From Seribacter sulfatis (lineage in GTDB: Bacteria > Verrucomicrobiota > Verrucomicrobiia > Opitutales > Seribacteraceae), in assembly GCF_964187635.1 (NCBI RefSeq), contig NZ_CAXLMO010000028.1, forward strand, positions 1 through 21,377: a DNA stretch of 21,377 nt, in the 5' to 3' direction. The notes below the pieces were generated by a model, which did no database searches, was not told where the DNA came from, and saw only the letters and a program-made list of their open reading frames with translations. Positions 1 through 8,003 of the stretch are shown piece by piece (position 1 is the first letter of the stretch; each line of letters begins with the position of its first letter). Both the position numbers and the translations under genes were made by a program.

Positions 1-41
1 TGTTATTGCCCGAATCGCTATCAAAAGACTACTTCAATAAG

Positions 42-1445
42 ATGCATTATTTGAAAAAGAATTCAGTTCAGATCTTTTTTCTTTCTTTCCTGACTCTCAC
101 TCTTCCGGCAAAAGAAAAAAATTCGCGATTAATTTCCCATGGAAATGCATCCACCTTATCCCCCAATGCACAGTTTTTGGATTGGAATCGATTTAATGGA
201 CCTTTTGATAATGCCACGTCAACGGAAACTCAGCTAATTGAAAATTGGGGAGAGGGTGGGCCTAGAGTAATATGGGAAGTAACAAAAGGGGAGGGGTATG
301 CCTCACCCGCAGTATCAAAAGATATACTCATTTTATTTCATCGGGAAAATGGAATGGAAACGATTGAAGGATTAAATGCTGAAACGGGCACAAGAAAATG
401 GATTTATCGATACCCAGTTGAGTATCGTGACCGATATGGTTATTCAAATGGACCTCGCTCAAGCCCCATTATTAGCGGTGATTTTGTTTTTGCACAGGGA
501 GTGACCTCATGGCTCACCTGCTTGGAGTTGAAAACGGGGAAATTAAAGTGGAAGAGAGATTTAGCGAGTGAGTTTGAAATACCGGATTATTTTTTTGGAA
601 AAGGTTCTAACCCGATTCTATTTGAAGAATATCTGATTGTAAATGTGGGGGGAAGCAAAGAGCGTTGCGTGGTTGCATTCAATAAAAACAGTGGAGTAAC
701 GGAATGGATATGCAAAGATCCCTGGGGGGCAAGTTATTCATCACCGACCCTGTCCACAATTCATGGAAAAGAAGTTTGCCTCGTTCTGACTGGTGGAGAA
801 AGTCGCCCTCCAACTGGAGGTCTGTTAGCGATCGATCCGCTTAATGGGAAAAAACTGAACCGCTTCAGTTGGAGGTCGACAAGATATGAATCTGCCAATG
901 CCGTGCCCCCGATCCCATGTGGAGAAAATCGAGTTTTTCTGTCCGAATGCTATGAAAAAGGGGGAGTTCTATTAGAGTATGACTCTCAATTCAACCCAAC
1001 TATAATTTGGACAGACCCGGGGATTAACATTCATTGGATGACGCCAATAGTAAAGGACTCCACTCTGTATGGTATTGCCGGCAGGCATCAACAGGGTGCA
1101 GAAGCATTTGCCCTCAATATTAAAGACGGAAAAATCCACTGGAAGGAGCCCATTACCTGGAAGCAGAATGTGAATAATCAGATGCTCAATCTAAGTTTAT
1201 TCAGAGGTTCAATATTAAAACTTAATACCCATTTTATTGGTCTATCAGAACTGGGAAGTTTGGTTCAATTAAACTTCACGCCCAAAGGGTGGAAACTTAA
1301 AAATAAAGTACAATTGTTTTTTGCTCCGGGAACTTGGACACTGCCAGCATTAAGCAAGGGCCTACTGTATGTAATGCAAAACGAAACCGATCGGATGACA
1401 GGGAAAAAGCCAAGACTACTCTGCCTCGACCTCAGGTCATCATGA
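42..1445 (+). CDS. Secreted PQQ-like (BamB-type) beta-propeller protein
   Basis: Predicted exported protein of 467 residues with the repeated strands of a PQQ-like eight-bladed beta-propeller: several blades contain the 'LNAETGTRKWIY' / 'LELKTGKLKWKR' / 'LNIKDGKIHWKE' pattern (small polar residues, Gly-Lys, then Trp), spread from about residue 100 to the C-terminus. The ATG at 42 is preferred over the TTG at 6 because it gives a classical signal peptide (MHYLKKN, a hydrophobic core, then LPA-KEK). The frame is open to the left edge, so an upstream start cannot be formally excluded. Propellers of this kind are abundant in Verrucomicrobiota and Planctomycetota; most lack a proven ligand, and the similarity to outer-membrane assembly factor BamB does not establish that role. 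The stop codon overlaps the priA start (ATGA), implying co-transcription and translational coupling. Substrate or partner is unknown. Confidence 0.85.
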   Translation: MHYLKKNSVQIFFLSFLTLTLPAKEKNSRLISHGNASTLSPNAQFLDWNRFNGPFDNATSTETQLIENWGEGGPRVIWEVTKGEGYASPAVSKDILILFHRENGMETIEGLNAETGTRKWIYRYPVEYRDRYGYSNGPRSSPIISGDFVFAQGVTSWLTCLELKTGKLKWKRDLASEFEIPDYFFGKGSNPILFEEYLIVNVGGSKERCVVAFNKNSGVTEWICKDPWGASYSSPTLSTIHGKEVCLVLTGGESRPPTGGLLAIDPLNGKKLNRFSWRSTRYESANAVPPIPCGENRVFLSECYEKGGVLLEYDSQFNPTIIWTDPGINIHWMTPIVKDSTLYGIAGRHQQGAEAFALNIKDGKIHWKEPITWKQNVNNQMLNLSLFRGSILKLNTHFIGLSELGSLVQLNFTPKGWKLKNKVQLFFAPGTWTLPALSKGLLYVMQNETDRMTGKKPRLLCLDLRSS

Positions 1446-3700
1446 GCGAAGTAGTCTCAAATAGTAAAATCATTGAAGTTCAACCATTTGGAGGTTACGA
1501 CCAAGCTTTATCTTACGGTGTCCCTCAAAGTTTAATCAACCGGATTCAAATTGGTTGCTTAGTTCGAATTTCGCTGGGAAGACGTAATACAATAGGCATT
1601 GTACTCTCCCTCTCACCGAAGGAGAGACCGCCAGTAAATAAACTAAAGTTTATAACATCACTCGTACAGGAACAACCTGTCCTGAATGAAGAATTGATTC
1701 GATTGGCCCGATGGATGTGCACCTATTATGCATCTTCAATTGATCATGTTCTAGAGGGGATGATTCCATCGGCAGTAAAAGAGGGGATGGGGGAAAAAAA
1801 GAAACGTTACATTCATGCAACAAAAGACAGCAAGACGGAACTCGTCCTTGCAGAATTAAAAAATTCACCCCAGCAGAAAAAACTTTTTTCATACCTAGTT
1901 AAATGTGGACAGGAAGTGGCACTGCATGAAACACTCAAAATTCTGGATGTGGGGATTTCGTCAGCCAATGCACTAATAAAGAAGAAACTGGCGACTGAAA
2001 CCAATAAGGTCATCGAACGAGATGCCTATGAAGATGAATTTTCCGATTCAAATGATTTTGTTGATCAGGAATTCTCCCTTACTAAAGAACAGAAGAAAGC
2101 AACGGATGAAATCATTCTCGCTCTCCAAAAGAAGACCTTTCAACCCCACCTACTTCAGGGTGTAACAGGATCCGGCAAAACCGAGGTGTACTTCCAAGCA
2201 ATGGAGAAAGTTCTATCGGATGGAGGGGGCGTTCTGTTCCTCGTCCCGGAAGTGGCACTCGCCCCCCAAACAGTTTCCCGCCTGAGAGGGCGCTTTAATA
2301 AACAAAATGAAAGTGTGGTGGTGTGGCACAGTCACCTTTCAGCAGGAGAAAGATTGGACGCATGGAGTGCATTAACCTCTGGTCGCTCTCGCATTGTAGT
2401 AGGAGCACGTTCCGCAATATTTGCTCCCGTCCAGAATTTAAAACTTATCATTATTGATGAGGAACACGAACCCTCCTATAAGCAGGAAGAGAGTCCTCGC
2501 TATCATGGCCGAGATGTGGGGGTATACCGAGCAATGCTTAATCAGGCGATGTGCTTACTTGGTTCCGCGACACCCTCTTTAGAAACACTTCATAACGTCG
2601 CCAATAAGAAATATTCGAGAAGTACACTTTCTCAGAGGGTAGACGGAAGAGATCTGCCCTTGGTTCATCTCATCGATATGAGAAAAGAAGCACAAAGGGA
2701 GAAAAATATACCCATTCTTTCGCAACCCCTTGTGGAAGCATTACGACAAAGATATTATAACCGAGAACAGAGCATTTTATTTTTAAACAGAAGGGGTTTC
2801 AATACCACCATGCTGTGTCCAGATTGTGGAAATGTGGAACAATGTAAAGATTGCAGTATCTCCATGACCTTTCACCGGACGGACGGGCAGTTAAGATGTC
2901 ACATCTGCGGATACCGGAAACCTGCACCTCGATTTTGTCCAAACTGTCGTTCATTTGACATTATAAAAAAGGGACACGGCACACAAAGAATTGAAGATAT
3001 TACTCAGTCTCTGTTACCTCGGAAGGCAGTCATTCGAAGAATTGATGCGGATATGATGTCCAAGAAAAACCTTTTCAGGCAAACACTAGATGAATTTCGA
3101 AAAGGAAAAATTGACATACTGGTCGGTACGCAAATGATTGCGAAAGGGCTTGATTTCCCCAATGTCACATTGGTTGGAGTAATTGACGCGGACCTACCTC
3201 TACGAATGGAAGACTTTCGTGCATCCGAAAGAGCTTTTCAATTACTAACCCAGGTCTCGGGAAGAGCTGGGCGTGGGGATCGGGCAGGGGAGGTTTATGT
3301 ACAAACCTACGCGCCCCATGCACCTTCAATACAATTTGCCCGCAAAGGGGATGTGGAAGGTTTTATCGTAGAAGAAATGGAAATGAGAGAGGAATTTCAA
3401 TACCCCCCATTCAGGCATTTAGTCCGACATGTTTTCCGAGGAAGAAGTGAAGAAAAAACTTCATTTTATGCCGAGCAGTGGGCCAAGGTGCTGGAAAATA
3501 ATCCAATTGAAAATGTCGATATTAAGGGACCTGCTCCCGCTCCTCTAGAAAAGATGAAGGGCTATTATCGCTACCATATTTTTTATCTCACTAATCATGT
3601 TCCTAAATTCCTTGCACAGTTTCGAAAGAGAAGAGAAAAGTTTCCCCTCGATGTGGAAATCCACGATATCCTAGATGTAGATGCATTCCAAATCAGTTAA
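1442..3700 (+). CDS. priA: Primosomal protein N' (replication restart helicase PriA)
   Basis: Superfamily-2 3'-to-5' DNA helicase that recognises stalled forks and reloads the replicative helicase; cytoplasmic. The 752-residue product is close to the usual length (about 730 in E. coli). Visible: N-terminal 3'-DNA-binding region (about 1-100), winged-helix linker, Walker A GVTGSGKT at 240-247, DEEH box at 339-342, then eight zinc-binding cysteines in four CxxC pairs (459/462, 468/471, 486/489, 499/502) forming the two-zinc insertion. The C-terminal helicase lobe follows with GTQMIAKGLDFPNV and QVSGRAGRGDRAG (motifs V and VI). The ATG at 1442 is chosen over the TTG at 1334, because the extra 36 residues do not look like PriA and would overlap the upstream gene by over 100 bases. 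The ATGA overlap with the beta-propeller gene suggests coupled translation. All key residues look intact. Confidence 0.97.
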   Translation: MSEVVSNSKIIEVQPFGGYDQALSYGVPQSLINRIQIGCLVRISLGRRNTIGIVLSLSPKERPPVNKLKFITSLVQEQPVLNEELIRLARWMCTYYASSIDHVLEGMIPSAVKEGMGEKKKRYIHATKDSKTELVLAELKNSPQQKKLFSYLVKCGQEVALHETLKILDVGISSANALIKKKLATETNKVIERDAYEDEFSDSNDFVDQEFSLTKEQKKATDEIILALQKKTFQPHLLQGVTGSGKTEVYFQAMEKVLSDGGGVLFLVPEVALAPQTVSRLRGRFNKQNESVVVWHSHLSAGERLDAWSALTSGRSRIVVGARSAIFAPVQNLKLIIIDEEHEPSYKQEESPRYHGRDVGVYRAMLNQAMCLLGSATPSLETLHNVANKKYSRSTLSQRVDGRDLPLVHLIDMRKEAQREKNIPILSQPLVEALRQRYYNREQSILFLNRRGFNTTMLCPDCGNVEQCKDCSISMTFHRTDGQLRCHICGYRKPAPRFCPNCRSFDIIKKGHGTQRIEDITQSLLPRKAVIRRIDADMMSKKNLFRQTLDEFRKGKIDILVGTQMIAKGLDFPNVTLVGVIDADLPLRMEDFRASERAFQLLTQVSGRAGRGDRAGEVYVQTYAPHAPSIQFARKGDVEGFIVEEMEMREEFQYPPFRHLVRHVFRGRSEEKTSFYAEQWAKVLENNPIENVDIKGPAPAPLEKMKGYYRYHIFYLTNHVPKFLAQFRKRREKFPLDVEIHDILDVDAFQIS

Positions 3701-3721
3701 CCTGATTGAAAATAAAATAGC

Positions 3722-5665
3722 TTATTGCTTAGAAGGATTAGAAACGCCAAGTAGTGCAACCGACCCAGCGGGGTGATTACGTTTCAAAAGTAAACCTGAG
3801 CCCGCTGGAACAAGGGCATTATTAAAAGGGGAGTTACCAGCACCAACCCTCCTCCAGCCGCCTGAGTTTATAAAAGCCTTTGGTGCAGAGCTGTAACCGT
3901 AGCCAGGGTTAGTTATTGTAATTGAATCAACTGAGCCCCCTGACATGTAAGCGATGCCGGCAGCGCCTTGCCCACCACCACCAAGAAAGACTACATAGGC
4001 GGGGGAAGTGTATCCGTTCCCCCGAGAACCAGTTTTCCATGTCGCGCCGATTCCGGTAAAATCACAGTTTCCACTTTTGCCTAATAGTTCAAAAGTATTC
4101 GGAGTTACATTCGCGACTTCAAAAAAACCATTGGCTGCGGAAGAAATCAAAAGACCCTGCCCAGACGGAACAATAGTACCATCTTCATCCACCTGTTGCT
4201 TTGGATCTCCATTATTCGTTTTGTAACCATAAGCACCGGAAATAAAAACAGTAAACCCTCTTCTCAATGAATGCCCGGGAGATGTTACGACAATATTACC
4301 AGAATTTGGATGTGGATGTGGATGTGGATTGGTCATTCCCCTAATGGTCCCAGAAGACATCGAAATATCTTGAGGGGTAATTGAACCCGCGACACCAGTG
4401 CCCATTCTGGCGGTCAAGGTCGCTTGCTCCGTAATGCCCATATTCGTTCCATCATGCCAATAAGTGGTCCATACGCCATCAATCAGGACTCCTACATTGT
4501 CTGCAATCTCTTGATCCTCAGAAACAAGCCATTTCGTACTATCATTAGTATCGTTGGTTAGGTTTACAGAGGGTATAAGGTCAGAAAGCATTACATCCAC
4601 ACCGAAAGGATTATTAATTAAAGACCGCCTTCCACTTGCAGGAATCTGCATAAAGCTATCCCGCGTAATAACTAAACCATTTAATGTAATTTCAATTGGA
4701 TTTGGGGAGCGACGGGAAACGATGAAGGATTCGTCCGGATAAATCAAAGTCCGGGAGGCATCAGCAGAGGATCCGTTGGAATCTCTCCACTTAGTACCAT
4801 CATGGTAATAAGCATGGTAGTCATAAATAGTTCCATTCTGCTCACTTGGAGGCTTCATTAAATAAACGTAATCAGCATCTGTAAAATTCCCTTCGTTAAA
4901 AGAGGTGCTGTTATAACCAAAAAGGGAACCCAATGTCCAAGACTCAACAACCTCAACCTTTGAACCGATAGGGAAATCCGTACTTAAATTAGAACCAATC
5001 GAATTCTCGAGTAACAGAGTGTCACCTGTATTGGAAAGGATCCGAAAAAACTTACCCTGCTTAGTACTATCCTTCTCGATACTCCTCAAGAAATGAATAC
5101 CTCCCTCAATTTCAACACGAGGCGGACTCGTGTAACCCTTTCCCGAATAGTTATTATCAATTGTGATCGCAGTTACAGAGCCTGCATTGATAGAAGAAGA
5201 GGCAAATGCAGGCTCATAGTTTACCCAAGATTGATTCCCTTCAGAAGGTAGAGAAATGGAAACTTGCGGGGCAACTAAATAACCCGCACCACCGTCAATC
5301 AAATCGATGCGATCAATGGATTGATTCGAGTCTAAAAATACTTGGGCACGTGCTTTTTGACTGGCTAAGATTCCCGCTTTGAATGGCCATGCAAGAATCG
5401 AAGGGTCCAGTAAATCAGGAACGCGATGAAAAATGATAGTATCCCCACTTACCTGCTTAACCTGTCCTCGAAATACAACATTTCCCTTAATCCCGGGGGA
5501 TACAATTTTGTAAGTGGGGGACTCAGGTGAACCGGCGGGAAGTGAAACTGATAACGAACCAACAGGGTTGCTTAATTCACCGGATTGACCACAAAGAAAG
5601 GTAAATCCAAATAAGCAAAGGATGAATTTCAATATTCTAGACAAATAACGAAATGGTGGACACAT
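3722..5665 (-). CDS. Secreted TIGR02597-like protein with phage-tail-like inserts
   Basis: Exported protein of 647 residues with unknown function. It starts with a signal peptide (MCPPFRYLSR, hydrophobic stretch, cleavage near CGQ-SGE). The frame 'NPVGSLSVSLPAGS', 'FRGQVKQVSGDTI', 'ESWTLGSLFG', 'YYHDGTKWRD', 'YPDESFIVSRR' and the end 'GWRRVGAGN...PAGSGLLLKR' match my recollection of the TIGR02597 family, which is characteristic of Verrucomicrobia; this is recall, not a search. The family core appears interrupted. There are GxGY-x3-P segments near residues 127, 182, 550 and 593 (AGYLVAPQVSI, GKGYTSPPRVEI, GNGYTSPAYVVF, GYGYSSAPKAFI). A segment at about 455-545 (VVTSPGHSLRRGFTVFISG ... FFEVANVTPNTFELLG) resembles the FCCH-like domain of phage tail proteins. 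A His-Pro run (HPHPHP) lies near residue 448. No catalytic residues are recognisable. The gene is convergent with priA (21-base gap) and divergent from the monoheme gene. Confidence 0.75.
   Translation of the reverse strand: MCPPFRYLSRILKFILCLFGFTFLCGQSGELSNPVGSLSVSLPAGSPESPTYKIVSPGIKGNVVFRGQVKQVSGDTIIFHRVPDLLDPSILAWPFKAGILASQKARAQVFLDSNQSIDRIDLIDGGAGYLVAPQVSISLPSEGNQSWVNYEPAFASSSINAGSVTAITIDNNYSGKGYTSPPRVEIEGGIHFLRSIEKDSTKQGKFFRILSNTGDTLLLENSIGSNLSTDFPIGSKVEVVESWTLGSLFGYNSTSFNEGNFTDADYVYLMKPPSEQNGTIYDYHAYYHDGTKWRDSNGSSADASRTLIYPDESFIVSRRSPNPIEITLNGLVITRDSFMQIPASGRRSLINNPFGVDVMLSDLIPSVNLTNDTNDSTKWLVSEDQEIADNVGVLIDGVWTTYWHDGTNMGITEQATLTARMGTGVAGSITPQDISMSSGTIRGMTNPHPHPHPNSGNIVVTSPGHSLRRGFTVFISGAYGYKTNNGDPKQQVDEDGTIVPSGQGLLISSAANGFFEVANVTPNTFELLGKSGNCDFTGIGATWKTGSRGNGYTSPAYVVFLGGGGQGAAGIAYMSGGSVDSITITNPGYGYSSAPKAFINSGGWRRVGAGNSPFNNALVPAGSGLLLKRNHPAGSVALLGVSNPSKQ
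4311..4330. repeat. Hexamer microsatellite (ggatgt) encoding His-Pro run
   Basis: About three and a third tandem copies of the hexamer ggatgt lie inside the TIGR02597-like gene and encode PHPHPHP on the minus strand. The unit is a multiple of three, so copy-number change by slippage would lengthen or shorten the His-Pro run without breaking the frame. Confidence 0.7.
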
Positions 5666-5800
5666 AACAAAAAAAGAAGTAAACCTTGTATAAGATGCTA
5701 TTCTTTAGTGTTTATTGCAAAGGGAATTTTTGATTTTAGTGTTAAAAGTGCTAATCAACTAGATCTGTACTGCATCATGCCGAGCAATATTTTTAATAAA
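5666..5800. promoter_or_regulatory. Divergent intergenic region, probable back-to-back promoters
   Basis: The 135 bases between the start of the minus-strand TIGR02597-like gene and the preferred start of the plus-strand monoheme gene must hold promoters for both, because the genes diverge. The stretch is AT-rich, with TATAAG near 5691, but no convincing paired -35/-10 boxes, operator palindrome or Shine-Dalgarno sequence could be picked out by eye. Confidence 0.35.
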
Positions 5801-7063
5801 ATGATAAAACTGCGATCACTATTAGTAATTTCATCTTATTGCTTTCCCCTCTTTCTTTTTCCATCGGAGTACCCAGCGATTGATTTCCGGGACAGCGTCC
5901 ATCAATACTTTCAATCCAATCCAAGTGATCCATTTTCACATTTCAGAAGAAAATTGGAAAATGGCGAAGTAACACTGAATTTTAACTCGGAAAAACAATA
6001 TCTCTCCTCGTTACTACAGGAACTATCAATCAGTCCATATTCTCAATTACTTGTTTTTTCTACCACCAGTCTACAACTAAGTAGAATTTCACCAAGAAAT
6101 CCAAGAGCGATTTATTTTACTGATGATCTCTATATAGGCTATGTACCAGGAGGTCAGATTGAAGTTATTGGCATCGATCCCGCATTAGGGGCAATCACCT
6201 ATATATTTAATTTCCCAAAACCAGGAAGTACAACTCATCCAACGATCTATCGATCGAAAAGATGTATGAATTGTCATGCATCACAAGATATAGGAGGGGC
6301 ACCAGGTTTACTAATCGGTTCGGTTATACCAGGGCAGGGAGGTGGTTCGATAGACTCATTTCGTAAAGAAACTTCAGGACATGGTGTTGCTTTCGGCAAA
6401 AGATTTGGCGGGTGGCATATCACCGGTCAACATCCATTCAATGAAACATGGGCAAACCAGATTGGAGAAATGCAAAAAGGTAATATTTTCAAAATACCGA
6501 ATCCTCCCGGGAAATATTTTTCTTGGGACAAATATTTAACTGAAAGCAGTGATATTATCCCCCATTTATTACTGGAGCACCAAATCGGTTTTACCAATCG
6601 TTGCATAACAATTACCTATAGAATTCGCGATTTAGTAACCTCGAATGATAATACAGTCGATCAAAAAAATATTGAAAATTTCATTCAAAAAGAAGCAAAC
6701 TCTCTCCTGGATTATATCTTATTTAAAGACGAAGTACCTTTACCTGAAAATCAAATTAATTTGAAAACTCGATATGTTTCAGATTTTGAAAGGAGAAGTA
6801 TTAGTGGTAAAAAGAAAGCGAATCTAAAGAAACTCGAATTAACCAGTAGATTATTAAAATTAAGATGTAGTTACATGATTTTTTCCAACTCTTTTAAAGG
6901 TCTTCCTTTAGAATTCAAAGATTACATAATCGAAAAGTTACATTTTATATTATCATGCGAACGTAGTAAAATTCCCGTCCAGTATTCCTATTTAGAAACA
7001 GAGGAGCGCGAGAAGATTAAACAAATTTTAGCCGCATCTATGGAGGGTTTTCCCCAGACATAA
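5801..7063 (+). CDS. Exported monoheme c-type cytochrome-like protein, unknown function
   Basis: Product of 420 residues. The start at ATG 5801 gives a compact signal peptide (MIKLRSLLVISSYCF, hydrophobic core, then FPSEYPA). ATG 5777 and GTG 5708 are in frame but only lengthen the N-terminus. One covalent heme-binding motif, CMNCH, lies at residues 155-159 (C155, C158, H159), followed by 'ASQDIGGAPGLLIGS'. Further on, 'LLLEHQIGFTNRCITITYRIR' (shown here in part as LLLEHQIGF...ITYRI) resembles the 'LMVLEHQ...HN...TRA' signature I recall from secreted heme proteins of Planctomycetes, Verrucomicrobia and Proteobacteria with no assigned role. A periplasmic electron-transfer or redox role is inferred from the single heme only; the distal ligand is not identifiable. 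The gene is divergent from the TIGR02597-like gene and converges on the rhodanese gene through a shared terminator. Confidence 0.75.
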   Translation: MIKLRSLLVISSYCFPLFLFPSEYPAIDFRDSVHQYFQSNPSDPFSHFRRKLENGEVTLNFNSEKQYLSSLLQELSISPYSQLLVFSTTSLQLSRISPRNPRAIYFTDDLYIGYVPGGQIEVIGIDPALGAITYIFNFPKPGSTTHPTIYRSKRCMNCHASQDIGGAPGLLIGSVIPGQGGGSIDSFRKETSGHGVAFGKRFGGWHITGQHPFNETWANQIGEMQKGNIFKIPNPPGKYFSWDKYLTESSDIIPHLLLEHQIGFTNRCITITYRIRDLVTSNDNTVDQKNIENFIQKEANSLLDYILFKDEVPLPENQINLKTRYVSDFERRSISGKKKANLKKLELTSRLLKLRCSYMIFSNSFKGLPLEFKDYIIEKLHFILSCERSKIPVQYSYLETEEREKIKQILAASMEGFPQT

Positions 7064-7090
7064 AAAAAGACGCCCGAAGGCGTCTTTTTT
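7062..7090. terminator. Bidirectional intrinsic terminator
   Basis: A perfect inverted repeat (gacgcc / ggcgtc) is flanked by an A-run on the left and a T-run on the right, giving a stem of about 12 pairs with a four-base loop. Read on the minus strand the loop is UUCG closed by a C-G pair, an exceptionally stable tetraloop. It directly follows the stop of the plus-strand monoheme gene and lies about 20 bases past the stop of the minus-strand rhodanese gene, so it can terminate both convergent transcripts. Confidence 0.93.
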
Positions 7091-7109
7091 AATCAAATCT
7101 TAAGAATAT

Positions 7110-7493
7110 CTATTTTTTGGCGACTTCAGAACCTGATCTTTTCCATCCTGAAATTCCAGCGGAAAGATGCTTCACATTTTTGTAACCCAGTTTAGCCGCT
7201 GCATCAGCACCTCTTTTGTAAGCACTGCAACCAGGACCGCCACAATAAGAAACAATCAGTGTATTCTTATCTTTTGGCAAAGATTTTGCTAATTTGGCAC
7301 CCACTGAAGAAAAATGAATTGCGCTTGGAATATGCCCCTTTTTGTAAGATCCCGCACCATTCACATCGATTACGGCAACTTTTCCTTTTTTAATTGCAGA
7401 TTTTAATTCATTGATACTGATATCGGGGTATTCTCCTGCGAATAGAGAGGTCGTGAAAAGAGTAAAGACAAGTAACGATATAATTTTTTTCAT
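7110..7493 (-). CDS. Exported single-domain rhodanese-like protein
   Basis: Small protein of 127 residues: signal peptide (MKKIISLLVFTLFTTSLFAG, cleavage near residue 19-20) followed by one rhodanese domain. Seen in order: 'ISINELKSAI', 'VAVIDVNGAGSYKKGHIPSAIHF' (only the DVN...GHIPSA part is diagnostic), the active-site loop beginning at C84 (YCGGPGCS), and the C-terminal 'LGYKNVKHLSAGISGW'. C84 is the expected persulfide-carrying cysteine, and a second cysteine, C89, sits inside the same loop. Proteins of this type carry sulfane sulfur or take part in periplasmic thiol/sulfur handling; the actual donor is unknown. Rhodanese domains lacking sulfurtransferase activity exist, but here the cysteine is present. 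It appears to be a single-gene transcription unit ending at the terminator at 7062-7090. Confidence 0.93.
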   Translation of the reverse strand: MKKIISLLVFTLFTTSLFAGEYPDISINELKSAIKKGKVAVIDVNGAGSYKKGHIPSAIHFSSVGAKLAKSLPKDKNTLIVSYCGGPGCSAYKRGADAAAKLGYKNVKHLSAGISGWKRSGSEVAKK

Positions 7494-7646
7494 ATTGGTT
7501 GAGTTAGGGAATTAGATTCAGTTTTTATTATTTACTTTGTATTTTAAGCAAAATAAATAGCGGTTACATTATGTGATTTCATTCTAAGAATTAATGCAAT
7601 AAAAATATTATTTTTTTTGATAAATCTAATAAATACAAAAGTAAAT
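7494..7646 (-). promoter_or_regulatory. AT-rich leader/promoter region of the rhodanese gene
   Basis: The 153 bases between the end of the giant gene and the rhodanese start are strongly AT-rich. On the minus strand a TTGCTT box with an ATAAAA box 17 bases downstream is a possible promoter about 40 bases before the start, but the match is weak. No GC-rich hairpin followed by a T-run was found for the giant gene's 3' end; it may terminate elsewhere or read through into the rhodanese gene. Confidence 0.3.
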
Positions 7647-8003
7647 TTAAGGCACCAAAACGCGCACGCGAAGAAACTTCCTTGATCGTCCAGAAAGTTT
7701 AGAATCATCGGCAACCCAGGTTTGCCTTTCTAATCCACCACCTAAATCAACAGAACGCTCTAACCTAATTCCTGACTGGTTCCATGTTTGAAGGTCATTA
7801 CTCTGCTCCACCTTGTATATAAAACTTTCACCCGCTGAATTAATCGTGGAGTTTCCATCTTCTTTGTAGCGTACGAAAGAAATCCTAGTCTTGTTATCAT
7901 CATGAATGCTGAGCACAGGAAGATCTTGCCCTCGGTCGGGTCCCAGCGAATCTGAGCCAATTGCACGCTCGAAAAGATTGCTATAACCATCTCCGTCGGA
8001 ATC
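7647..8003 (-). other. Calcium-binding DSDGDG segment and C-terminal domain
   Basis: A thrombospondin-3-like calcium motif DSDGDGYSN (7977-8003), followed by 'LFERAIGSDSLGPD'. The final ~90 residues contain 'ISFVRYKEDG', 'YKVEQSNDLQTWN' and 'RKFLRVRVLVP'. I recall this C-terminal arrangement (DGxSN-LxEYA-like, then V-E-x-S-xDLxTW) from many Verrucomicrobial secreted proteins. No LPXTG, PEP-CTERM or GldJ/Por-type sorting tail is evident. Confidence 0.75.

Noticed and set aside
6..41. TTG start at 6 for the beta-propeller gene
   Set aside because: The ATG at 42 begins directly with a basic n-region and hydrophobic core of a signal peptide.
1334..1441. 36-residue N-terminal extension of PriA from a TTG
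   Set aside because: It overlaps the beta-propeller gene, is unlike PriA, and the ATG at 1442 gives the typical PriA N-terminus and an ATGA overlap.
3701..3721. Terminator between priA and the convergent TIGR02597-like gene
   Set aside because: Only a weak AT-rich 5-bp inverted repeat (aataa/ttatt) is present, not a convincing hairpin.
5708..5800. GTG start at 5708 or ATG at 5777 for the monoheme gene
   Set aside because: Both place extra polar residues before the signal peptide; ATG 5801 gives a standard one. ATG 5777 remains possible.
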